Source of the DNA: Hofstenia miamia
Taxonomy: Eukaryota > Xenacoelomorpha > Acoela
Direction: 5' to 3'
Assembly: GCA_004352715.1 (NCBI GenBank)
Contig: SCFE01000068.1
Coordinates: forward strand, 1,023,164-1,087,163
Length of the DNA stretch: 64,000 nt
Of the stretch, positions 11,511-23,689 are shown piece by piece. The first letter of the stretch is position 1, and every line of letters starts with the position of its first letter. The translations under genes were made by a program, and so were the position numbers. The notes below the pieces were generated by a model. That model saw only the letters and a list, made by a program, of their open reading frames with translations. It was not told where the DNA came from and ran no database searches.

Positions 11511-12289
11511 GCCATGGTTTAATGTATTGAATTTTGTGTCAAAATTTCATTAAAGATGGATACATGTTTTGAGGAAATTGAGTTTTAGTAAAAGTCATTT
11601 ATTGATCTTTAAGTGCCATGTACAGCCCTCTAATTTTTCAAAATCATCAGTAAATTTGAAGGAATATTATTTACTTCATAATTATCTTTTATTTATTTCA
11701 TTTTAAAGTGATAGGAACTATTACATACTAAAGTGTATTTTCAATGCCTTCTTTAAATTTTAAATAAAATTAAAAAATTAATTGAAATATTCTTTATTAA
11801 TGTTTCTACCAACAATGCAGTAATATCTGTAAATGATAATAAACAAATGTTAACAGTTAACTAAGGCATTACAAATGGGAAAAGAAGCTTCCTTTTTAAG
11901 GTTAACTGAGCTAACTTATGGGGAATTTGATTTACCCTTAAAATTAACAATTGCATTAACATAGTTTTTATATGTTTTAACTGTTGGAATATATTCCATA
12001 ATTTTAAATATATTTTTCTTTTATACATTTTTTAAATGTTTTTTAGTTATAATATGTGTATTATAGTTCTTCATGACAATTCTAAAATTTCAAGTCTCAC
12101 AAGTGATTTTTGTCTTGTTGTCATCTTTCTATATTGCCTAGAAAAAAACTTTAAAAACTGTTGTCTCTATATATATTTTTATATTTTTATATATTTTAAG
12201 AATAACTTTATTTTTGTTGTGAAATATATTTCACTTCTGCCTATATATTTTATGCTTGCAGGTTAATCTAACAATAAAATTTCTCTGGA
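11511..12289. other. No recognisable gene
   Basis: AT-rich sequence between the mariner relic and the Polinton integrase. A plus frame at 12036-12266 is low-complexity and has no motif I know. Confidence 0.5.
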
Positions 12290-13175
12290 TATCCTGACCA
12301 CATAACAAATGCTATTCTATTTTTTCCTAATCAGCACTTTTCCAATTCTAAGTATATCTTGATCAGTTTTGTAGTTCTTCTTCATAAAATGATCCTCTTA
12401 TTTCTTAATCAGCCAAATCTTTCAATCTGTATGTTCTTTTGTCTGTTGATTTTACTTTAACAATAACAAATATTTCCTCATTCCAATTAGGAGTATAACC
12501 TTTATTAAAAACTTTCCTTCAAGCTTACAAATTCTAACTTTGTCATCTACTTTAAATTTAGTTCAAAGGACGAGGGTAAATTTTTTGCCTTGTACTTTGT
12601 ACAAATTGTTGTAAATGTTATCCTTATTTTTCTTTTTGGAATTTTAAAATAGGGCCTTTTTTCTAGAGCTATGTTTTGTATTCATTTAAAATTATAGGAA
12701 GAGTATTTCAATGTTGTGTATGATTTTGCTTTGTAGATTCTTTCCACATTTTGTATTTCATTGTCCTATTAAATCTTTCAACAATTGAATTTCTTTCAAG
12801 GTTTTCTATTAAGTGCATCTTTTTTAAAAAGTTTATCAAGAGCTTTCCTTTATTAACCAATAGCAATGTTAGAACTCACTAATTCCTTAGGGTAATTGCA
12901 TTACCTGCTGGTAATTTCCTTCCCTTAAGAACTGTTTGTAATGCATCTCTAACAGTAGTTCCAGGTTTATCTTTTAGAGAAATAATCCATCCATATTTTG
13001 AAAATGCATCTACAATCATCAACAAATATTTTTAGCCCTTATTACATCTGAAGAATTTTTGCATATCAATCAAATCAGCACATCAATTTTTATCTTTGTG
13101 ATTTATAATTATGTATTTTCTTCTGAATTTTCTTATAATAGTTTTATGAAGTCATTAGCTAAAATTTAGCTTGAG
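12290..13175 (-). pseudogene. Polinton integrase (retroviral type), degraded
   Basis: On the minus strand, about 13100-12930 gives IDMQKF, YLLMIVDAFSKYGW and LKDKPGTTV, which is the Polinton DDE integrase core start. About 12620-12330 gives VDDKVRI, TPNWNEEIF and GSFYEEEL-type stretches, the characteristic C-terminal domain of Polinton integrases (KGYxPNWxEEIF...GsFYexEL). Frameshifts join these pieces. In an intact Polinton it inserts the linear element into DNA. Confidence 0.85.
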
Positions 13176-13337
13176 TTTTTTTGATTCACTCCCAAGCCTA
13201 AAGTATGTTTTTTCAATAACACATTAGAATGAACCATTAAATTTTAAATCTTGATCAATTGTTACTCCTAAATAACATACTGATTTACATTGCTCAATTA
13301 CATTTTTTTTTATGTTAATTTTGATATTTTCAGAAAT

Positions 13338-13359
13338 GGTTAGGGTTAGGGTTAGGGTT
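13338..13359. repeat. Interstitial telomere-type repeat (GGTTAG)3
   Basis: Three copies of TTAGGG plus a part copy inside the LINE RT frame, keeping the frame open as alternating Thr-Leu. Confidence 0.9.
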
Positions 13360-13445
13360 GGTGCAAATATAATAAATTGAGCTTTATTTGCATTAATTTT
13401 TAATCTATTATTATCAAAATACGTAATCAGTGATTCAATGTCTTT

Positions 13446-13577
13446 TGTAGCATCGCTGGTAGTTGTTACTATTTATCGGCCAGACCTCGCGCTTTTCTTG
13501 TTAGTGACTGGTANTAGAAAATAGTTTGAACTGTATTCTCTTTGAGTTCACTAGAATCACAACCCAGTGATTCTACA
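13446..13577. repeat. Solo LTR of a small LTR element, 4-bp target duplication
   Basis: Starts TGTAGCATCG and ends GATTCTACA, flanked by CTTT at 13442-13445 and 13578-13581. Removing it and one CTTT restores the LINE reading frame. The copy at 61761-61941 is 181 bp; here an N at 13514 replaces about 50 bp of the centre. Confidence 0.9.
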
Positions 13578-13744
13578 CTTTAGTCAAAAACTTAGTAGCG
13601 TCAAATGGATTTTTTGATGTTCTAATAATACATGTGTCATCAGTGTATTGGTAAATAGTTCCATTTTTTAATGATTGAGACATATCGTTTACATAGAGTG
13701 CAAATAAGATAGGCCGTAATACTGTGCCTTGTGGGACTCCAAGA

Positions 13745-14663
13745 TTTGTAGTTGTATAGTCTGAAAAAATTCTGTCCAATTTTACACAATGTTTTAGATC
13801 ATTCAAAAAATGCATTATAAGATGTATAGCTAAATGACTGAAGCCCTGTTCAAATAATTTTGCTTTAAAACGTTAAAATCCATAGAATTGAATGCCTTAC
13901 TAAGGTCTAAAAATGCAACAGCCATAGAAAGATTGTTATTTAGGTTACATTTTAAATTTTCGGTAATTGAGAGTATGGCATCAGTAGTGCTGAATTTTGG
14001 TCTGAATCCAAATTGATGCTCTGATAGAATTTTATTGCTGTTTAAATACTTATATATTTGGACAGCTAAAAGTTTTTCAAAAATTTTAGAAAATGGATGT
14101 GTTATGCTTATTGGTCAGTAATTAAATGGATCAAGAGGATCTCCTTTCTTATATAATGGTGAGATATCTGAATATTTCAAAACGTTGGGAAAATTATTGT
14201 CAANTTTGTAGTTGTATAGTCTGAAAAAATTCTGTCCAATTTTACACAATGTTTTAGATCATTCAAAAAATGCATTATAAGATGTATAGCTAAATGACTG
14301 AAGCCCTGTTCAAATAATTTTGCTTTAAAACGTTAAAATCCATAGAATTGAATGCCTTACTAAGGTCTAAAAATGCAACAGCCATAGAAAGATTGTTATT
14401 TAGGTTACATTTTAAATTTTCGGTAATTGAGAGTATGGCATCAGTAGTGCTGAATTTTGGTCTGAATCCAAATTGATGCTCTGATAGAATTTTATTGCTG
14501 TTTAAATACTTATATATTTGGACAGCTAAAAGTTTTTCAAAAATTTTAGAAAATGGATGTGTTATGCTTATTGGTCAGTAATTAAATGGATCAAGAGGAT
14601 CTCCTTTCTTATATAATGGTGAGATATCTGAATATTTCAAAACGTTGGGAAAATTATTGTCAA
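13745..14663. repeat. 459-bp exact duplication around a single N
   Basis: 13745-14203 and 14205-14663 appear identical on inspection and are separated only by N at 14204. It repeats the RT core, which a real gene would not need. Best explained as two overlapping contig ends that were not merged. Confidence 0.85.
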
Positions 14664-15849
14664 TAATACATTGATTGAAAGCTAACAGGATGTATTCTTC
14701 AAATATATAAAATTATTTTTTTATTATAAAATATGGTAGATTACTTGAACCACAAGATTTTGTTGTGTCTAGTCTCTTGACTACTTTCATTAAATCATGA
14801 GAAGAAATTAAATTAAAATTAAATTTAGGGTTTTGCTTCAGTTGGCATACATGTTCTTGATATGTATCATGAGAATTAAAATGAAAATTTCCCATTTTTG
14901 CAAAAGTTTCATTTAAAATGTTTGCTATTTGTTTCTTATTTCCATAAAGCTTATTCTTAAAACATATTTCATTAATGTTAGTCAATGAACTTTTATTCTT
15001 TCCAATCATTTGGCTCACAAAGTTCCATTTTCTATTTGATTTATTCATTTGCTCAAAAAAATTCTTTATTTTAGCATCATAATTGTTTTTGCGGTTTCTT
15101 TTGATCAATTGCTTTGCCTGTTCATAATTAGTCCAATTAGTCATGCTTGGGTGGAATTTTGCAAGTTCAAACAAGTAGTTTTTATTAATTACTTGCTGCC
15201 TGATTACATCTGTATCACGCGGATGATCAAAGGAAGATTTTGAATTTCTATTAATTACTTTGTGCTTGATTGGAGCAACTTTGTTTAGTGCTTGAGTAAT
15301 TTCCTGGATAATGAATCTCAACATGTGATTGCCTTTCAACAATGTGTACTCATAATTAAAGGAAATGTTCTTTAAGAGTTTGATAAAAGTTTTTTCATCA
15401 AAGTTATTAAAATCTCTGGAAAAAATAACTTTTTTTGTTTTAGCATGAAGTTTGGAGTTATGGACGTACACACAAAGATTGTGATCACTAAATGATTTGA
15501 AAATGAAATTTAAATGAGTGATTGGGTTATCTGAAATAAAATAATCTATCAAATTTGAATGTTGAGTTGGAGTGGACTTATTAATTATTTTAATATCAAA
15601 AATGTCACAAATGCTATCCAATTTGTGTGATTTGTTAAGATTTAAGTAGTTAGCATTGAAATCACCTAAAATACTTATGTATTTCTTTTCCAGTATTGCA
15701 TTTTCAATTTCTGTAGACTTATAATCGTAAAAGTGGGAAACATAGTTTTTATTTGGTATATAAAAAATAGATTATGACAAATTTTAAAAAATAGTAAATC
15801 TGGAAGATCAAGTCAGTAATTAGCAAAATTTGATTCAGTGCAACTTACA

Positions 15850-16840
15850 ACAAACATAAAAACCTATTACTCAAACTATTTCATATCAAGAAGATCTTTT
15901 AAAAGATCAAGCAAATATTTTTAAAGAAAGTCTAAAAGATCAAAAAAATGTATCAGCTAAAATGGAAAGAAAAGCAAATCCAGTTTTAAGATGCAATAAT
16001 CTAAATAATCTACAACATTTAGGATTCAAGACACCTATTGATGATAAAAGTGCTCTTCCTCAAAGTAGTGTTGAAGAACCTAAAAAACAATTCATAAAAT
16101 TCAACTTATATGACATTATATAATCCAAGATTATCAAATTCCACAAATTTCAGAATTTAATCAAATAACAATTATTGATGATGCATTGAAGAGATATCAC
16201 ACAATTTTTTCTGATCAGATAACAGCTAATGGGCATTTATTAGGACTATTATATTTATATGGATATATTTCCTGATGGTATTTTTTAATACAAAGATATC
16301 TTAGCATATATAAACAATGAAATTGTAGCAAATTGTCATTGATATTATATTTAATGAAAATACTTACAAGGTATATATTTTAATAGGACCTAAATATGGT
16401 TAAGATTTGCTGGAAAATTTGGTCATCTTTTAGACTATATTAATAATAAGATTATTCAAAATATAATTAAGAATATTTATCATGATACATTAAACCCATT
16501 AAGAATGGATGATATTAATAATGGTATATTAGACTTACCTGGAAGCATGAGATCAAATCATGTTCCTAACATTACAAAAGGAATTCATATTTTAATTTTT
16601 TGTACTCTAATAATTGATATTATATGTAATCAAAATTCTAGTGATATAGTATTCATATTCCCTATAAATGATTTGATATCAAGACATTCTTTTACAAACC
16701 AACCTTTGCACAAACTTTATGATAAAATTAACAGAAATACAGTCAGGGGAGTTGGAATTAATATTACTGATACCAAAATTATTAACTTAAATAATAACCA
16801 TGTTCATTTAGTCTTATTAATCAAATACAAGTATTTTTAA
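15850..16840 (+). pseudogene. Probable Polinton virion-protein (penton-like) fragment
   Basis: Plus strand. An open stretch of about 90 codons (about 15850-16122) rich in Lys and Gln is followed by frame-shifted pieces and by a 111-codon frame at 16505-16840. The last contains LDLPGSMRSNHVPNITKGIH and ends GVGINITDTKIINLNNNHVHL. I associate this layout (PG-x-R...P-x-TKG, then a terminal strand with LN-x-x...L) with minor capsid proteins of Polintons, but from memory of the pattern only. Its position beside PolB and integrase supports this. It could be another Polinton protein. Confidence 0.4.
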
Positions 16841-16850
16841 GTAAATAGGA

Positions 16851-18099
16851 GTATTTTAAATTTCAATTTTACTAAAATTGCACATTGCAAAAAAATGAAA
16901 GTTTTTCCTTATATAGGCAGTACTAAATCTATGAAAACTATTTAAGGGAGAATACCCTCTTCTTAAGGGTGAATCAAAGGCTAGAAACAGGCATGGGGAC
17001 AGAAAAATGAAATAATAAAGCTAAAAATATTTCAAGAGAAAATCCACAAAGGAGAACAGAGATAGAAATGTTATTGAAAAAGTTTTCCAGTACTGATAAC
17101 AGTGATATTATTAAGAGTATTGCATTTGATACAAATTTTTGAAACTCTGATTATTTTTATTTATAATCTTGTCAATTTAAAATTATTGTTTGTAAGATAA
17201 TATTTCAGGGTGTTTGCCAGGGGTATAGACACAATTTGCAAAATCACACAAAATATATAAAATAAATCAGTGACTTGCATATAGCTTAGATTTCAATAAA
17301 TTAATATTTGGACAAGTTATGTGAAATGGTACACCTTGTGTTGATATTTCACATGAAAATGGACAGTTTTGGTTGTTTGCAAGTGACTCATAGCTTATAA
17401 CAACATGGATCATTTTGCAAAATTTGACATATTTCTTTCCAAAGACAAATTATTGAAATTAATAATTTTAAGCTTTAGTAGCTGGTGAAAAAGATTTTGT
17501 TTTTTCCTTAAGTTTGACATTGAAAGGCTTACCAATTAAGCTGTGCCTAGCAGTTAAATTCAAATGTGACTTTAGACATTTTTCAAAATTCTTAAGGGTA
17601 ATTACATTACCCACATAAAAATATTATTTATTTTCTTACATAGAAAATAAATATAAAAGCTTACATTGTAAATGAATCAATTATATTGAAATCAGTAAAT
17701 AACACCAAGAATGGAACAAATTCTAAAACTAACAAACATATACAGGACTTGCAATCTACAAGAAAAAAACATGAATTAACCTTTCCAAAAGAAGTCATAA
17801 ACTATGCAGTAAATAATTTTGAAATACAAATGCTTAATTATTCTAATTTAAGCCCCTTGATTCTCAAGTCTTGTTTAGCTTACCAACACCTATATATAAT
17901 AAATTTTAATAAAACATATCAATAATTGAAATACTAGTTAACTACAACCAAGAAATCAGATTGATTGGCCCAGACCATTGATTTTTAACAACCCTAATTT
18001 AATATTTATTTGGAAGATGCCAATGTTGCTAAGCAATTATAAATACTTGAAAAATTGAGTCAGTTATTAGGACATTTTACAGGTTTTATGTATTGTTAT
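16851..18099. other. No gene recognised
   Basis: AT-rich. A plus frame of 79 codons at 17686-17925 is Asn/Lys-rich and unrecognised. Short minus-strand stretches near 17340-17420 with Cys and His are suggestive but too broken to name. Confidence 0.4.
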
Positions 18100-18950
18100 G
18101 TGTGCCTTACTTACAGTGAAATAAATAGACAATCACTAATCAACTTATGCTTATTCTCATTTCATGTAGCTACGAGGTGTGAATTAAATAAGTTTGCAAC
18201 ATGATACTAACTGCCAAATGTAAAAAGTAGCTAATAATTAATTATGGCAGCTTCCTACATGTAATACAATTATATACAAAACATGTATCATAAATAAGTA
18301 TCAACACAATTACTAGCTGCAACTGAGGCAATAGTCTTCTAACATTTGCAGCAACTCCTATCCTACATTTAATAAGTTTAATAATCAACATGTAATCAAC
18401 ACAGTCTTGTATCAGTCTATTATAGTAATCAATTTGGATCTAAAACACTGTTACTAATGAATATAATAATCATCCCTATGGTGGCATCTCACCTTTCCAG
18501 AGTTTATTACTACATGTCACTTGTAACAACCAGTAGAGAGCTAAGCAGAGAATATAAAACATCCCTACACATAACCCTAACTTAATTGCTAGTGATTATT
18601 GAGGCCAAAATCCATTCATGCTTCCCCTATCACACAGCCATTGATTGCCACTCACAAAGCCTGCTTAGCTTCTCATTGCATATTAATTAAACCACTGAAC
18701 AACAAGAGTAAACCACTAATACAGTAAAATTCATCATTTTTACAGCACTTTGTTCATTTATATAGGAAAATTTATAAATATGTTTACCAATTAAGCAAGT
18801 ACCAGTCACTATCCAATTTCTTAAGTCCATGTAATTATTCTTCTGCATGGCCCAATCAGTTAGCTAAAATCAATGCAGATCTTTTTGTTAGAGATTATGC
18901 TACAATAGGTTGCTGCATTTTGAAATTGATTGTCCACAAAATAAAAAAAC
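18100..18950 (-). repeat. Diverged E/F-family LTR
   Basis: Blocks in the same order and orientation as the LTR at 27554-28685: GATACTAACTGC (18203), GCAGCTTCCTACATGTAA (18246), AAGCAGAGAATATAAAACATCCCT (matching the 28205 block) and later AT-rich blocks. It may be the 3' LTR of element E, separated from it by later insertions. Confidence 0.5.
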
Positions 18951-19053
18951 CTTAATAAATGTATGCTTTGAATATTAATATCAATACAAAAATGTGAAAA
19001 AAATAAATAAAAAAATGATAATTTTGAAGGGGCTCCAGATATAGATCCAATAT

Positions 19054-19540
19054 TGTAGAATCATGGGGGAGCTCTGGCTACTCTAGCAGTACTGGGTAAC
19101 TCAAAAGTTTAGATCAAAGGTTGAAAGTCTACCATAGCAGAGAGTGACCCACATTCCAAAAAAACATATACATTGGTGGTTCACCAATTTCCTAACAAAC
19201 AAAGAAATTCCATTCCAAAATGAAATTCAGCAGTGAAAAATTCACATGGCATCATACCAAAGCCTAATCTTTGAAGCCATCCTTACTGACCAAGGTGCTA
19301 ATTGTGTGTCTCAAGTTTTAATTTCTAGCTCAATAAACAATATATCTCAGAATTCTCTTATCTCAACTCAGGTAAATAAATAATAAATAACAGGCACATA
19401 GTTGCAGTGCATTCCCATTCACCAACAGCATAGTATATTTGCAGAGTGTAATTATTAAGTGCATGTAAAAACAGATTGAATAATAGATGTTATTCCCTAC
19501 ATGTAACTGCACCCTAACCCTATCCTAAAGTAAGTTAATA
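19054..19540 (-). repeat. Fragment of a C/D-family Gypsy LTR
   Basis: Begins TGTAGAATCATGGG and shares ordered blocks with the D LTR at 59825, such as GTGCTAATTGTGTGTCTCAAG and TATTAAGTGCATGTA. The outer half is missing. There is no recognisable primer-binding site at its low end. Confidence 0.7.
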
Positions 19541-19959
19541 AATTAATCACTGCTTTGTGTGTAAATGGATTCTGCCTTTCCTGTGAGGTTGATTTAGCAC
19601 ATTAAGTAAAGTAAATAAAATAAACAACAATATCTTTACAGAATAGATAAGGGAACAATTGAATTCTGTTTTACCCATTTTAATAAGATTTCTTCAATTT
19701 TAAAGAGTGTAATTGTTGAATAATTAGATTGTTTGACAAATTTTTGACAGAAAATATCTAAATTATTTTGATTTAAATTTGTCTGATGGGAGGGTTGATG
19801 GCTTGTCTAATGGTGTGTTTGACAGGCATTATACTCAGCAAAAATTCATCAAACATTTTGTTTGCCAAATATTGGTCATACAAATTTGATAATGTATCAC
19901 CCCCTTAAAAGTGAAATTGTTACTAAATCAAATTGATATATTACTACAATAAAAAGAAA

Positions 19960-21035
19960 AGTTAGGTATTGGAATGTTAATCTTTGGAGATTTTAAAGCA
20001 TGGCCTCCTAGTTGGGCTGATCATTGCAAAAATGGTGCAGGAGATATCATTTTCAATCACTTATGAAATAAACCTGTAATGATTCTTAATCAGACTGAAT
20101 ACACATTTGAAGCAATTTATGGTAAGAGTGTAATTGACTTAGCAATAGTGTCAAATGAAATCAATAGACATCTAGCAACTCAATATGTGGATAAGGATGC
20201 TGAACTTTTTTCTAAGGGGACATTATTATGTATGGAAAATTTTTGAATTTGTAAAGAATGAACCTAAAGTAATTCAAAAGTTAGATTTATCAAGTGTCAA
20301 TTGGCTTGCATGGAAAACAGAACTTAACCATCACATTGAAGAATTTGTTCCTGAATTAATAATTAAAAACTGTACTGAACAATGGTCATGAGTTATGAAC
20401 ATAATGGTTACAATAAGCAATAATATGATTCCAAAAAAGAAAATTTCAAAACATTGTAACCCTTTTTGGAATGACAAATTTACAATAATGTCTAAGATCT
20501 TTGAAAATCAAAAATTGCATTTCAAATACCATCTTTACCACAGAAAAAAATAATCCTTGAAGATCATTGCAAAAATTTAATGATGAACTGCAATTAGCTG
20601 CTAATAATTGGCTTCAATTAAAACTGAATCACTAAATTTTAAATCTGGACCTGATATTTGGAATAGATACAAACACAATTTGAAGCATAGCTCATCAAAA
20701 CACAATGTTGGTATTTTAAGAGAAGATAACAAATTATATAAGAACAATGAGGAAAAAGAAGGAATTTTTTTCAACACTTTTTTCACTGGCAAACATTTAA
20801 TGAATTGCAAATTTGATGAAAAACATTGTAAAGAAATTGAAAAGTGTATTATTCAGAAGTCTAAAACTAAAGATGAAGTATGAATAATCTAAATGAGAGC
20901 ATTAATCTAAGTGAAATAAATTGATCTTTTCCATACCAATGACAAAAGTTTTGATCCTAATGGTATGCATCCTCCTATGCCAAAAAATTTAGGATTTTAT
21001 GCAAAAGCTGCAATATTGCTTTTATATAGGTTTTA
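19960..21035 (+). pseudogene. Second LINE fragment: endonuclease end to RT start
   Basis: Plus strand. GMLIFGDFKAWPPSWADHC (about 19975-20030) is the GDFNAH-type endonuclease block, followed by IDLAIVS, then a linker (20185-20391) with NPFWNDKF near 20460, then FDPNGMHPP at about 20950, the RT entry region. It then stops abruptly. Frameshifts are frequent. It is related to, but not the same copy as, the LINE at 13-16 kb. Confidence 0.65.
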
Positions 21036-21039
21036 AGAT

Positions 21040-23603
21040 AAAGAAGTTATCAAGCTGAGCTCCAATTTGTAATTTTCTGATCCAATATTGTTTATTTGCT
21101 ATCTGAGGTCTGAAGTGAATGAGTAGACCTTGTCTCCCACCTTTTGTGGTTTCCTGTATAGGTGTTTTGTTGTAGTTTCACACTTGTTGTATTTACATAT
21201 GCATTTGTTGCAGGTGTCTTTTATTTTTTGTACTGCATGGTAAATGGAGCTGATGCTTTGTGACCAAAGGTTGCTTTGAATGGTGTCATTCCTGTTGTTG
21301 ATTGTACAGAGGTGTTATAAAAGTATTTAATATGTGGTAAGAGAAATCATCACTATTTTTCTCCTATTCATCTTGTAGTGATATGTATTAAGTTTATTAG
21401 AGTTTTGTTTAAACATTCTACTGCACCATTGCTTTGTTGATAGTATGGTGCTGCATGTTCATATAGTATTTCAAGTTGTTGTTGCAGTTCCTTGTTAGTG
21501 AAGCTTTGAATAGTGTACTGTGATCAGTGATGATTGTGGACATAGGTCTGAAGCATAATATCCAAGTATGTAGCAGGGCTATTACTACTGTGTGTGCTGT
21601 TTGGTCTGTTATTGGTGCTATTCATGCATATTTAGTAAAATTGTCAACCACAACAAGATCATATTAGTAACCTTAATCAAATTTTGAAAATTGTTCAATA
21701 TTAACATGTATGATTTCATTTGGAGATGATGATGTGCTTTTTTGCAGTTCAGTATGCTGAGTTGAGAAATGTGATGTGTTGCTGAGGGTGCAAGTTTTAC
21801 ATTTATCAATTATGTTAAAAATAATTGCACATAGGCCAATGCATATGAACAGTGTATTGAGTGTTCATTCAGTTTGTATCACTCCAGTGTGGCCTCTCTT
21901 GTTGAATTTCTTAGCTATGTCTCTTTTGTAATACTCATTAAGGCCAATGCAATTGTGGTGTCTCCCTGCTACAAAGACAAGACTTTGTCAGTTAATTCAC
22001 ATTTATGGGTGTTAAAATATATGGATAGTGTGTTGCTTAGAGCTGCTTTATTACTTTTAATTTTGTTAATAATTTGTTTTAAATGCATATTGTTTTGTAG
22101 GTGTTTTATTATTTCCTTTTCAGTAATCTTTTCTTTTAGGTGGATGTCAAGCATTGGATGGCTGTGGCAATCCATGTTGACTTCTGGCAAGCTATCAAAT
22201 ACCTCTTTGGAGATGGAAATGGCACCTTATTGAAATCTTGTTTTGCCTCATTGAATTGATACTGTGAGAGCACTGTCATGAGATTAGCATTAGTATGTTG
22301 TATTCCCTTTCATTGGAGTATTGTGAAATTGAAGTTGGTTAGGTTCTCTATCTAACAAGTGATGATATTAGAGCAATTTCTAGAGAATTTTTTGAGCCCA
22401 CTTAGTGGAATTGTCAGTTCTCACACTGAAATGTGGTTGACCTAGCAGATAATATCAGAATTTCTTTATGCATTCAATTAAAGATAACATTTACAACTTG
22501 GTGGATTTGTAATTTTGTTTAGCAGGTTTAAGTTTACAGCTGAAAATTGTATGGGTGTTTCAATGCTGTCAATGACTTTACTTACTGTGGTGCCAATAGC
22601 CACAGAACTGTTTGTAGATGAGTAATGATGTCTTTATTTGTTGGATCAATCATTAGTGTTTTATCCATGAAATAAATTATGTAATTGAGGAAATCTTTCC
22701 CCAATATTAGTTCATAAGGTAGAGTGTGGTTCATTGTGTCTACTATTAAAGCATTGTGACTGAGATGCTTTAACATTATTAATTTCAGCTCTGATTGGTT
22801 TTTCACAGTGTTCTGTTTTTGAGCTATCAGAGTGGGTTCATTAATGATAAGAGGAGTTTGAATTGCTTGTAAATTCCTTTCATTGCTTTTTAGGTTTTTT
22901 AAATGCATTCTCATAGTGTGTACTTGCTGTTCAAGTAGCTGATTTTTTGCTTCTTGAGCAATTAAGCAGCTTGTTACTTGGATATTTTGCTCATCACTTT
23001 CTTCAACTTACTTTAGCAAATTAGTTTTATGTTCTATGACTTTATAATGTTCATGATGTGTTGACTGTATTTCATCATGTAGTAATTTGCTTTGGTCCTC
23101 CATTTCTCTCAAATTCTGCATAGAGGTATTGGTTCTCCTTTTTCCAATGAATCTGGTCAAAGCACTTGCAATTTTCAACTTCTATCAGTTTGCTTTTTCC
23201 TTCAAATTCTGCAATTTGTTTTCAAAGGATATGATTTTTCTCAATTCATTGCTCTTTTGTAAGTGAGTTGCATTGTGATTTTGGTATTTAACTAGACTGT
23301 TTATGAGTTGCACTTTTTTGTTTATATTGGTAAGTATTAAGTAATTTTCTCTTATGTGAAGTTAAAGAGAATTTGGAAGGTACTGCTTGACTAGCATGCT
23401 AACTGTAAGGCTTGGAAGGTGTAATTTTTTCATAAATTAATGGCACCAGAAATGGTAGTTTTCCACTGCATCTAACTATACTGAGATCAATCTTCTCTTC
23501 TATTAGGGTTCTGCTTCATTCTGTAGGCTATTTCAGTGTTCCTCTGACAGTGGTATAGTTAATTATTTACATATTTGTACTTGGGGTCCTGTGGTGGTCA
23601 CCA
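21040..23603 (-). pseudogene. Element E: Ty3/Gypsy internal region with large deletions
   Basis: Minus strand, from the PBS at 23603 downward. About 22920-23500 is Gln/Glu/Leu-rich coiled-coil gag remnant. 22582-22914 runs into the second half of a retropepsin (LPYELILGKDFL). 21969-22190 matches the region before integrase in element B (ITEKEIIKHLQ), and 21618-21890 holds the integrase zinc-finger end and the LVVVDNFTKYA core stretch. RT and RNase H are missing, so an internal deletion fused protease to integrase. Confidence 0.65.
23586..23603 (-). promoter_or_regulatory. Primer-binding site of element E
   Basis: Minus strand reads TGGTGACCACCACAGGAC immediately after the LTR end (...ATGTTACA). 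It is a decayed version of the PBS of A. Confidence 0.6.
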
Positions 23604-23680
23604 TGTAACATCAGCATGAAATCTGCAATAGTTCTATTTCATAGTGAGCAAGGATTTTCCAGTACTGCAGTAAACAATTA
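23604..23680 (-). repeat. Truncated 5' LTR of element E
   Basis: Starts TGTAACATCA next to the PBS; the outer part is lost at the junction with element C gag. The junction position is approximate. Confidence 0.5.
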
Positions 23681-23689
23681 ACTCCTATC

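Larger units (their letters stand above)
13230..15790 (-). pseudogene. LINE (non-LTR retrotransposon) ORF2: endonuclease C terminus, linker, RT
   Basis: Minus strand. Near 15650 a GDFNAN motif and then SFSDHNLCVYV mark the C-terminal part of an APE-type endonuclease. 14713-15621 is an open 302-codon linker leading to the RT, whose motifs follow: HQFGFRP, AFLDLSKAFN (catalytic Asp), GVPQGTVLRP and YQYTDDT (YxDD box at about 13636-13650). After a solo LTR at 13446-13577 the frame resumes with NNRLKINANK. A 459-bp block of the RT appears twice around the N at 14204, an assembly effect. The element looks CR1/Jockey-like, but I cannot fix the clade. Confidence 0.8.
8160..16850. mobile_element. Polinton/Maverick remnant, broken by other insertions
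   Basis: Three Polinton hallmarks lie in order: protein-primed family B DNA polymerase (minus, about 8160-10020), retroviral-type integrase (minus, about 12290-13175) and a probable virion-protein fragment (plus, about 15850-16840). A mariner copy separates the first two; a LINE with a solo LTR separates the last two. All Polinton frames are broken. Terminal inverted repeats were not found, so the limits are approximate. Confidence 0.75.

Noticed and set aside
19505-19530. Further telomere-type repeat
   Set aside because: Only one exact CCCTAA followed by a mismatched unit within an LTR fragment; not above chance.
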